Shown here: positions 57,351-64,000 of the stretch, one piece after another
Layout of the letters: each line of letters opens with the position of its first letter
How positions within the stretch are numbered: position 1 is the first letter of the stretch
Source of the DNA: Granulicella sp. S156
GTDB taxonomy: Bacteria; Acidobacteriota; Terriglobia; Terriglobales; Acidobacteriaceae
Direction of reading: 5' to 3'
Length of the DNA: 64,000 bases
Assembly: GCF_009766105.1 (NCBI RefSeq)
Contig: NZ_LMUH01000009.1
Span: forward strand, 25,357-89,356
The notes under the pieces: generated by a model
Seen by the model: the letters and a program-made list of their open reading frames with translations, nothing else
Databases searched by the model: none
What the model was told of the DNA's origin: nothing
Position numbers and translations under genes: made by a program

Positions 57351-57959
57351 ATGTCCGCGAGCACTCCACCCAGGCAATATCTATCGAGCACGATAGCGCG
57401 ACGCGGCAAAGCTCTCCTCAATCAGCAGTGTTGGCTGTGGGGGCAGGACATCAAACGCGCCGAAGGCAACCTGCTGCTTGTCCACGGTTTTGAGCGTCTG
57501 CGCCCACCGGATGGCTTGTCCGGTTCCAGCCAATACACGCTCTCGCTTCCTGGCAATCTGAACATAAGGTTGTGGGGATTCGGTATTTATTTCGGGGCCG
57601 AGAGCGGAATCTTTCTGAACCGCTTTGAATTCATGCCCCGTGAAGCAAGCATGGCCGATCTTTGGCAGGCACGGGATATGACGGGGCTTCCAAGGGCGAG
57701 AAACCTCTCTCTGCTGGTGCAGATTCTCCGGTGGATTGGAGCCTACGAGGCTTGGGTTCTTTGCACGCTTGGAGTTGAGTATAGAAAGTCCTGCTTGTGC
57801 GGCTGGCAGGGCGGCAACGTCACGCGCCCTGATCTGATTCCAGAGGCCTGGCGAGTACTTGCACTACTGGTTGAGGGATCTTCTGCTCCCCATCAGCCTT
57901 CTTCCGGAGCAGCAGATTGCCGTGCTTCAGATTCGAAAGGGCGGCTTACTTACAGCTAG
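57351..57959 (+). CDS. Unknown protein in the zinc-starvation operon
   Basis: 202 residues, starting 3 bases after the rpmG stop and therefore very likely co-translated. No family was recognised. Visible features: an N-terminal basic, glutamine-rich stretch RRGKALLNQQCWLWGQDI, an LLLVHGFERLRPP motif, LWGFGIYFGAESGIFLNRFE, a tryptophan-rich middle and a CLCGWQGG cysteine pair near residue 149. The tail may be degenerate, since its last 14 bases overlap the convergent fur-type gene. No signal peptide or membrane segment was seen. Its place suggests a role in coping with low zinc. Confidence 0.65.
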   Translation: MSASTPPRQYLSSTIARRGKALLNQQCWLWGQDIKRAEGNLLLVHGFERLRPPDGLSGSSQYTLSLPGNLNIRLWGFGIYFGAESGIFLNRFEFMPREASMADLWQARDMTGLPRARNLSLLVQILRWIGAYEAWVLCTLGVEYRKSCLCGWQGGNVTRPDLIPEAWRVLALLVEGSSAPHQPSSGAADCRASDSKGRLTYS

Positions 57960-58323
57960 CGCACACACCATAGAGAAAGAACTCATGGCCCGTCACGCGA
58001 AAACCGCGCGGCAGCTTCGGCTTAACCTGCATCCCGCAACCCTGCATCTCAAATACCTTGCCGCACTCGTTGCAGTGGAAGTGGTGGTGATGCTCCTTGC
58101 CGGCCACTTCATAGCGCGTTGACTCACCGGGAATCTCCACCGGCGCAAGCCACTTGTCTTCGACCAGCGAACCGATGTTGCGATACACCGTGGCGATGCT
58201 GATGCCCTCTACCTGCTCCTGGGCATAGGCGAGCGTCTCGTCCGGCGAGAGCGGGCGGTCCGCATGGATGAAAGCGGTTCGAATCGCTTCTTTCTGACGT
58301 GTTTTTCGTGACTGTATCGCCAA
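57946..58323 (-). CDS. Fur-family regulator, probable Zur
   Basis: 125 residues from TTG at 58323, which follows GGAGGAGGGACCT; an open frame extends to 58347 without a better start. The DNA-binding part has LSPDETLAYAQEQVEGISIA and TVYRNIGSLVEDKWL. The metal region is EHHHHFHCNECGKVF with C84 and C87, then C121 and C124 (CASC), the structural zinc site. Position next to cobW, cysteine-free L28 and L33 and the palindrome argue for zinc sensing (Zur) rather than iron. Convergent with the unknown gene. Confidence 0.85.
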   Translation of the reverse strand: MAIQSRKTRQKEAIRTAFIHADRPLSPDETLAYAQEQVEGISIATVYRNIGSLVEDKWLAPVEIPGESTRYEVAGKEHHHHFHCNECGKVFEMQGCGMQVKPKLPRGFRVTGHEFFLYGVCASCK

Positions 58324-58369
58324 AGGTCCCTCCTCCGGTCTATTCAATCGGAGCGTGCACTTAATTGAT

Positions 58370-58399
58370 CGCGTTATCTCTACTTCCTATATTAACGCG
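58370..58399. promoter_or_regulatory. Inverted repeat upstream of the zur-like gene
   Basis: CGCGTTA at 58370-58376 and TAACGCG at 58393-58399, perfect 7-base arms 16 bases apart, flanking an A+T-rich stretch with TATATTA. It may be part of the promoter or an autoregulatory site. It does not resemble the palindrome at cobW. Confidence 0.35.
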
Positions 58400-58441
58400 A
58401 ATGAACTTGCAGCATACGGCTCGAAGGCGAATCACCACAAC

Positions 58442-58578
58442 TTTGTCATCTCGACCGGAGGCGCGCTTTTTGCGCCGTCCATTCGGCTTCGCTCAGGACG
58501 GAGTGGCGGAGAGACCTACAGTTTGCCTGCGTCTGCACCATTACCGATGCGTGCGAAATACGGCTACAGGTCTCGTCG
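58442..58578. repeat. MITE-like repeat, family D copy 2
   Basis: Begins TTTGTCATCTCGACCGGAGG and has GGAGAGACCTACAG on one side and CTACAGGTCTCGTC on the other, echoing the arms of the element at 24030-24232. The outer right arm is lost or diverged. It lies between the zur-like gene and the glutaminyl cyclotransferase gene. Confidence 0.6.
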
Positions 58579-58589
58579 CTCTAAGACAA

Positions 58590-59414
58590 TCATTTCCTAT
58601 AGGCCTTCCCCGACTTAACCGAAGGCGTCAGCTCAATCTCGAAGATGCGCGGCCAGAGTTTGCCGGTCAGAAAGAGATGGTTCGTCTTCGCGTCATAGGC
58701 AATACCGTTCAGCACAGCATTCGAATCCGTGCGTTCCGAGGCAGGCAGCAGCGTACTGAGATCGAGCCAGCCAAGAACCTTTCCGGTCTGCGGCGAGATG
58801 CGGATAATGCGATCGGAGAACCATATATTCGCAAAGATCTCACCATGAATGTATTCCAGCTCATTCACCTTTTGAACGGGAGTTCCATTCTCTGTGACCT
58901 GCAACCGGCGTGTCTCGCGGAATGTGTGAGGATCGAGGAAGTGTAGCGTGGGGGTGCCATCACTCATGATGAGGCTTCTTCCATCCTGTGTGAGCCCCCA
59001 TCCTTCGCCGGTAATGTGAAACGTCTGGAGAAGGCGCAGACTGCCGCGGTCATAGACAAAGCCGATGTGGTCTTGCCACGTAAGTTGAATCAGCTGGTTC
59101 TGCCAGGCCGTGATTCCTTCTCCAAAATAGGTATCTGGGACATCGATGTGCCGCGTAATAATGCCGGTCTTCGGATCGATGACGCGAAGCGTCGAGTGCC
59201 CCTTTATCCCCGTGCTCTCATAGAGCACTCCATCCGCATAGACCAACCCCTCCGTGAAGGCCCTCGGATCGTGCGGATAACTCTGGACGATGCGGAAGCT
59301 GTCGGCATTGCCGGTCGACTGTGAGTACGAATGTGCTGGCCAGAGCAGGACGAGCACCAGAATCGCTAACAGGCCGCGGCCACTGGAGAGATCAACAGGC
59401 TTCTTCGGTATCAC
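58590..59414 (-). CDS. Glutaminyl-peptide cyclotransferase (plant-type)
   Basis: 274 residues, five-bladed propeller type. A Sec signal or anchor (LLAILVLVLLWPAHSYSQ) precedes the family pattern: SYPHDPRAFTEGLVYADGVLYES, GEGITAWQNQLIQLTWQ, GEGWGLTQDGRSLIMSDGT and the late VLNGIAYDA. It converts N-terminal glutamine of exported peptides to pyroglutamate. Stand-alone. Confidence 0.92.
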   Translation of the reverse strand: MIPKKPVDLSSGRGLLAILVLVLLWPAHSYSQSTGNADSFRIVQSYPHDPRAFTEGLVYADGVLYESTGIKGHSTLRVIDPKTGIITRHIDVPDTYFGEGITAWQNQLIQLTWQDHIGFVYDRGSLRLLQTFHITGEGWGLTQDGRSLIMSDGTPTLHFLDPHTFRETRRLQVTENGTPVQKVNELEYIHGEIFANIWFSDRIIRISPQTGKVLGWLDLSTLLPASERTDSNAVLNGIAYDAKTNHLFLTGKLWPRIFEIELTPSVKSGKAYRK

Positions 59415-59910
59415 GGTCCGTACTCCAGGCCTTCAGAGAATCTAGTTTCGTAGTGCAAGCGCGCCACAGTGCGAGAGCGATGACTGCCACGATCCTAGGG
59501 AGAGCCGGCAACTGCCCTTGCTCATCCATCTCCAGAATACGGGCTGCTGGCATCCGATTCGCGCCAGAACGTATCGATGCCGCCGGGGCCGAGACACAAG
59601 TGCGAACCAATTGGAAGAGGTCATCTACTGCCGAGAGTTTTACTGTATGAGACGAACCTAAGCTCTAAAGCGACACCTATGGGGCGTGTCTAGAAGCGGC
59701 CGTTCAGGAAGATCCGCGTTTTTTGCCGGGAATTGCTACAGTTCCTATTGCGAACGCGGAGAATCTGCGTGGGATAAGAGTTCCGGGCTATCCTCCGGCG
59801 TGGGTGTCTCGTCTTATAGAGATAAGACGGTGAGTGGCGATGCGGTATTTCGGCGAGCAGCTCAGTTGCGTACCCCTGGTTCAGCGAGTAAGTAAGAAAG
59901 GCAGGACACG
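59415..59910. other. Intergenic region with a hairpin, no convincing gene
   Basis: About 496 bases before the orphan permease. Short open frames exist on both strands but have arginine- and serine-rich compositions typical of chance frames. A perfect hairpin CGTCTTAT-AGAG-ATAAGACG lies at 59810-59829 and may be an operator or RNA stem in the permease leader. Confidence 0.5.
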
Positions 59911-62391
59911 ATGAGCGCACTTGCACAGACCTTGCGAATTGCCCTTCGCCAGCTAGGTAAGACACCCGGATTCACTCTGACCGTGCTGTTGACTCTGGCT
60001 CTGGGAATCGGCGCGGCGACGGCAGTTTTCTCGCTGGTTGAAGGTGTCCTGCTAAGGCCCCTGCCATTTCACGAACCTGACCGGCTGATGCTGATTGGAG
60101 ACCACCTCGGCGGCCAGGACGACATAGGTGTGACGGCGCGGGAAATCGAGACGTATACGGCCGCGACGACTGCGTTTTCATCGATCGGTGGATATGTTGG
60201 CAAAAGCTATGAAACGCCGGGAGGCAACGGCAGCGGTCCCGAAGTCATTCCAGGGATGCGTTTGACTGCGGGAGTCTTCCCGACACTAGGAGTGGAGCCG
60301 TTGCTGGGGCGGGTGTTCACACGCGATGAAGAGGATGGAAAGAAACAGGTAGCCGTCATCAGCTATGCGACGTGGCTGAATCGGTTTCATCGCGATCCGG
60401 CAATCCTGGGGCGAACCATCGACCTGGATAACGGATCGTACACGGTGATCGGGGTGATGCCGCGTAGCTTCGAGTTCCCGGTGCAGGTAGGACGGCTGAA
60501 CCATACGGAGCTATGGGTTCCGATGAGCCTGACACCGAATGAACGGGCTACGGCGCACGAGGGAGTTTGGGCCTACGAGATGGTGGCCCGGCTCAAAGAT
60601 AGGGTTACCGTACCGCAGGCAGCGTCGGATGTGGACCGCGTTGCGCAGTTGATCTCGAAAAGCTTTCCTCCAAGCATGGCGGCACTCAAGATTCGTGGGG
60701 ACGCAGCACCGTTGCGGGATCGCGTTATCGGCAATGTGCAGCCAATGTTGCATGCGCTGCTGGGGGCGATTGGAGTTGTATTGCTAATCGCCTGCGTGAA
60801 TGTTGCAGGATTGCTATTGGTGCGGGCGATCCGGCGGCGGCGTGAGTATGCGGTGCGGCTAGCGCTGGGGGCGAGTTCGGCGAGAATATTGCTTGAATCG
60901 GTCGTGGAAGGGACAGTTCTGAGCATCGCCGGAGGGCTGCTGGGGCTGGTTCTCGCTGCTGGAATTATCCGTGTAGCGTTGCACCTGCTGCCTGAGTCGA
61001 TGCCTCGGATCGACCAGATCGCAATCAACGGCACAGTGATGGGATTTGCACTTGCGGTAGCGGTGCTGACGGGTGTGCTGTGCAGTCTGGCACCAGCTTT
61101 TGCAGCGACGCGCGCGGGAGTGATGGAGAGTCTGAAACAGAGTTCCCTGAGCACGACCGGGGCGGGCAGTCACGCGCGGCTGCGCTCAGCCCTTGTGGTG
61201 GTTGAGATTGCGATTGCATTGGTGTTGCTGACCGCTTCCGGAGCCTTCTTGCGCAGCTTCGAGAAGATGCGTTCGGTCGATCCGGGGTTTCAGCCGGAGC
61301 ATGTGCTGGTAGCCGGGTATGAATTGCCCATCGCGAGGTACTCGACGTTCGCATCTGCGGAGCGCTTTCATCGTACGGTCATCGAGCGGCTGGAAGGCAA
61401 GCCGCAGATTGCGGCGGCTGGACTCACAAACAGCCTCCCAGCATCAGGTTTCTCCGGGCAGGCAACCTACACCATTGAAGGTCTCCCGGTCGCGACATGG
61501 AAACTCACCTTTGCAAATTTTGGGACCGTGTCGGGTGACTACTTTCGAGCGATGGGGACACCGCTGCTTGAGGGAAGGTACTTCACTCGCGACGATCGGG
61601 CGGACACTCCTTTGGTGGTGATCGTGAATGCCTCTATGGCAAAGCATTGCTGGCCGGGGCAGAGCGCTATCGGGAAGCGAATGCATGTAGGGAATCCGCG
61701 GAAGGGCTACCCGTGGGCGACAGTCATCGGCGTCGTCGCCGATACGAAACTGGGGGCACGGGATGAGCCGAGTGGTGATCAGTGGTACGCGCCAGATGAG
61801 CAGCCCGCAACGCTGTTCGGGAGCGATGTGGCTGAGGCCTTGTTGCGACCTTCCGGTGGTTATCTCGTAGTGAGATCTACGCTGCCCCCGGAGCAGATCA
61901 TTGGAACGCTGCGGTCCACCGTGGCTGAGATCGATCCATTGTTAGTGCTCAGAGATGTGAAGCCCATGGGCGAGGTCATGGCGAACGTGGAGGCGCCAAG
62001 ACGGTTCAACACAGACCTGATCACGACCTTCGCAGCGGGAGCGCTCATGCTCGCGATTACTGGGATCTATGCGGTGGTGGCCTTCTCGGTGTCTCAGCGG
62101 ACGCAGGAGATTGCAATTCGTATGGCGGTGGGTGCACAACGGATGGGCATTGCCCGCCTGGTCCTTATGTCGGGAGTGAAGCTGGCGCTCCTCGGATGCG
62201 GGTTGGGTGTGATCGGCTCGCTGGCTGTCTCGCAGCTGGTGAGAGCGTTTCTCTTCGATGTAAGTGCGACGGATCCGCTGATCTATGCCGGGAGCGTAAC
62301 TCTGATGCTGCTGGTGACATTGATGGCGTCAGCACAGCCAGCGATACGAGCGGCGTCGACCGATCCTAACAGTGCGCTGCGAGCAAACTAG
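59911..62391 (+). CDS. Acidobacterial duplicated orphan permease (MacB/FtsX type)
   Basis: 826 residues. The start ALRQLGKTPGFTLTVLLTLA with LGIGAATAVFSLVEGVLLRP is the signature of the ADOP permeases. A MacB periplasmic domain and FtsX helices occur twice: LIACVNVAGLLLVRAIRRRR and REYAVRLALGASSARILLES near 280-330, then RTQEIAIRMAVGAQRMGIARL near 735. No ABC ATPase gene is adjacent, as usual for this class. The substrate is unknown. No PadR regulator is next to it. Confidence 0.9.
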   Translation: MSALAQTLRIALRQLGKTPGFTLTVLLTLALGIGAATAVFSLVEGVLLRPLPFHEPDRLMLIGDHLGGQDDIGVTAREIETYTAATTAFSSIGGYVGKSYETPGGNGSGPEVIPGMRLTAGVFPTLGVEPLLGRVFTRDEEDGKKQVAVISYATWLNRFHRDPAILGRTIDLDNGSYTVIGVMPRSFEFPVQVGRLNHTELWVPMSLTPNERATAHEGVWAYEMVARLKDRVTVPQAASDVDRVAQLISKSFPPSMAALKIRGDAAPLRDRVIGNVQPMLHALLGAIGVVLLIACVNVAGLLLVRAIRRRREYAVRLALGASSARILLESVVEGTVLSIAGGLLGLVLAAGIIRVALHLLPESMPRIDQIAINGTVMGFALAVAVLTGVLCSLAPAFAATRAGVMESLKQSSLSTTGAGSHARLRSALVVVEIAIALVLLTASGAFLRSFEKMRSVDPGFQPEHVLVAGYELPIARYSTFASAERFHRTVIERLEGKPQIAAAGLTNSLPASGFSGQATYTIEGLPVATWKLTFANFGTVSGDYFRAMGTPLLEGRYFTRDDRADTPLVVIVNASMAKHCWPGQSAIGKRMHVGNPRKGYPWATVIGVVADTKLGARDEPSGDQWYAPDEQPATLFGSDVAEALLRPSGGYLVVRSTLPPEQIIGTLRSTVAEIDPLLVLRDVKPMGEVMANVEAPRRFNTDLITTFAAGALMLAITGIYAVVAFSVSQRTQEIAIRMAVGAQRMGIARLVLMSGVKLALLGCGLGVIGSLAVSQLVRAFLFDVSATDPLIYAGSVTLMLLVTLMASAQPAIRAASTDPNSALRAN

Positions 62392-62503
62392 GCAGAAGCT
62401 CTTCAGCATTACCTCGGCCAACTTCCCATCGCCGTATAATCGCGTTCTACCTCCTGAAACGGCGGAATGCTGGAGTACGACTCGGAGGCTCGGAGGATGA
62501 TCG

Positions 62504-64000
62504 GTGAAGTTGTTGCATCGGAGTGTAGCGGCTGTTTTGGTGGGGCTTCTGGGGTGCGGGCCAATCTATGGGGCTGAAACAGTGCAGCCGAAGGATGCGA
62601 TTCGGCATGTCGTGGTTATCTTTCAGGAGAATGTCTCCTTCGACCACTACTTCGCGACGTATCCTTATGCGCTGAATCCGCCGGGCGATCCAAAGTTCAC
62701 GGCACTCCCCGGAACTCCCAGGGTCGAAGGACTCAGCGGGCAGTTGCTGACCCAGAATCCGAACTTTCTCAACGAACAGAACGGATTGGGAAAGGCGAAT
62801 CCGTTTCGCCTGCGGCGCGACCAGGCGGTGACCGCCGATCAGGATCACAACTATCAAGCGGAGCAACTGGCCTATAACAACGGCAAGATGGATCTCTTTC
62901 CAAAATCCGTCGGCAGCGCCGATGGGCCGCGTGTTCCCGGAGAAAAAGCAGGTGTCCCTTCGACTACTGGCCTGACGATGGGCTACTACGATGGCAACAC
63001 GGTAACGGCGTACTGGAACTACGCGCAGCATTTTGCCATGAGCGACCATCAGTTCGACGTGATCTTCGGACCATCGACACCGGGCGCCATCAATCTAGCC
63101 TCCGGCCAGACGAATGGCGCGGTGGACGATCAGAATGCATCGGGTGGCATCGTATCGGATGGTAACGGCGGGTTTACATTGATCTCGGACCCACAACCAT
63201 CGGGCGATGTGTGCTCCAGCACGTCGGATGCCCTGGTGCATATGACGGGCCGCAACATCGGCGACTTGTTGACCGAGGCGAAGGTATCGTGGGGGTTCTT
63301 TCAGGGTGGCTTCGATCTTACGGCGGTGAATCCAAACGGAACGACAGGTTGCCGGCGCAGTTCGTCGTCCCTGGCCGATTCGCGGAAGCGCGATTATCTG
63401 CCGCATCACGAACCGTTTCAGTACTACAAGTCGACGGCGAACCCAGATCACGTTCGTCCCAAGTCCATCAAGACAATTGGGACCAACGGGGACGGCGCGG
63501 CGAACCACCAGTACGACACCCATGATTTCGTTGACGCGCTCAAGGCCGGCAACTTTCCCGCAGTGAGCTTCCTCAAGGCGCCGGCGTATCAGGATGGGCA
63601 TGCGGGATACTCAAGCCCGCTGGACGAGCAGAAGTTTGTCGTGGAGATGATCAATCTGATCCAGCAGCAACCGGATTGGGAACACACCGTGGTCATCATC
63701 GCCTATGACGATTCAGACGGATGGTACGACCATCTCATGGGACCTATCGCGAACGGTTCGGAGTCGAAGTTGGATCAACTGAACGGCGCGGGGAAGTGTG
63801 GCGATGGTAAAACCGTGCTGGGCGGCGTGAACCCTGCGACAAAACATGCACAGGGGCGCTGCGGATTTGGTCCGCGTCTGCCGCTGCTGGTGATCTCCCC
63901 TTGGGCGAAGCCTAACTATGTGGACCACACCGTAACCGATCAGACCTCGATTCTGCGGTTGATCGAGGACACCTACCTGGGCGGCAAACGGATCGGCGGA
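62504..64000 (+). CDS. Alkaline-phosphatase-superfamily phosphoesterase (phospholipase C type), 5' part
   Basis: 499 codons to the window edge, still open. The GTG start at 62504 follows GGAGG by seven bases. A signal peptide ends near a possible lipobox (LLGCGPIYG). The catalytic motif ENVSFDHYFATYP is a variant of the family ENRSFDHYF, and PSTPGAINLASGQ, FFQGGFD, SFLKAPAYQDGHAGYSSPL, IAYDDSDGWYDH and PRLPLLVISPWAK follow in family order. It belongs with phospholipase C and acid phosphatase AcpA. Secreted phosphate scavenging is likely. The stop lies beyond the window. Confidence 0.88.
   Translation, partial: MKLLHRSVAAVLVGLLGCGPIYGAETVQPKDAIRHVVVIFQENVSFDHYFATYPYALNPPGDPKFTALPGTPRVEGLSGQLLTQNPNFLNEQNGLGKANPFRLRRDQAVTADQDHNYQAEQLAYNNGKMDLFPKSVGSADGPRVPGEKAGVPSTTGLTMGYYDGNTVTAYWNYAQHFAMSDHQFDVIFGPSTPGAINLASGQTNGAVDDQNASGGIVSDGNGGFTLISDPQPSGDVCSSTSDALVHMTGRNIGDLLTEAKVSWGFFQGGFDLTAVNPNGTTGCRRSSSSLADSRKRDYLPHHEPFQYYKSTANPDHVRPKSIKTIGTNGDGAANHQYDTHDFVDALKAGNFPAVSFLKAPAYQDGHAGYSSPLDEQKFVVEMINLIQQQPDWEHTVVIIAYDDSDGWYDHLMGPIANGSESKLDQLNGAGKCGDGKTVLGGVNPATKHAQGRCGFGPRLPLLVISPWAKPNYVDHTVTDQTSILRLIEDTYLGGKRIGG

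Noticed and set aside
58275..58300. GGTTCGAATC-like string resembling a tRNA T-loop
   Set aside because: It lies inside the coding sequence of the Fur-family gene and no cloverleaf can be built around it.
59392..59895. Small open frames between the cyclotransferase and the permease (72 and 69 codons)
   Set aside because: Arg/Ser-rich, one overlaps the cyclotransferase start, no ribosome site or motif.

Overview
This 64 kb window is chromosomal DNA from a soil-type acidobacterium (family Acidobacteriaceae, for example Terriglobus, Granulicella or Edaphobacter relatives). The inference rests on high G+C, many secreted plant-polysaccharide enzymes with twin-arginine or Sec leaders, a stand-alone duplicated FtsX-type permease of the class named 'acidobacterial duplicated orphan permease', and several families of short intergenic hairpin repeats. 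No rRNA, tRNA, CRISPR array, prophage or transposase gene was recognised. About 47 protein genes are called, plus small or broken ones.

Layout. 1-8.9 kb: the 3' end of folK, a large FAD oxidoreductase, a doxX-metallohydrolase pair divergent from a MocR regulator, clpB and a DUF1275 membrane protein. 9.2-20.8 kb: an alginate-lyase-like enzyme and gamma-glutamyltransferase; a minus-strand block accD-methyltransferase-folC-plsC; a secreted phosphodiesterase; a sugar isomerase; asnS. 20.8-22.8 kb: a low-G+C foreign patch holding a group II intron-like reverse transcriptase with a YIDD active site, a structured 5' leader, and an orphan VapB antitoxin beside a vapC stub. 22.8-34.5 kb: a 56-residue membrane protein, an AraC regulator, two P460-type proteins, DinB, an LLM flavoprotein divergent from MarR, ychF, ddl, DUF2264, ilvA and a LacI regulator.

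34.6-49.7 kb is the carbohydrate region: GH27 alpha-galactosidase, a 1439-residue NHL-repeat protein, a GH63-like glycosidase, a DHA2 exporter divergent from AraC, a pyranose-2-oxidase-like flavoenzyme, a lipoprotein flanked by repeats, and a GH28-type beta-helix enzyme. 49.9-55.4 kb: a D-2-hydroxyacid dehydrogenase, an FAH hydrolase and a Na+/H+ antiporter. 55.7-58.3 kb is a predicted zinc-starvation unit: a palindrome over the start of a CobW GTPase, cysteine-poor ribosomal proteins L28 and L33, an unrecognised 202-residue protein, and a convergent Fur/Zur regulator. The window ends with glutaminyl cyclotransferase, the orphan permease and the 5' part of a phosphoesterase.

The most promising unusual items are the reverse transcriptase with its inverted-repeat-bounded leader, the unknown gene in the zinc operon, and a heptanucleotide tandem repeat inside folC. 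All functions are read from motifs; no database search was possible.
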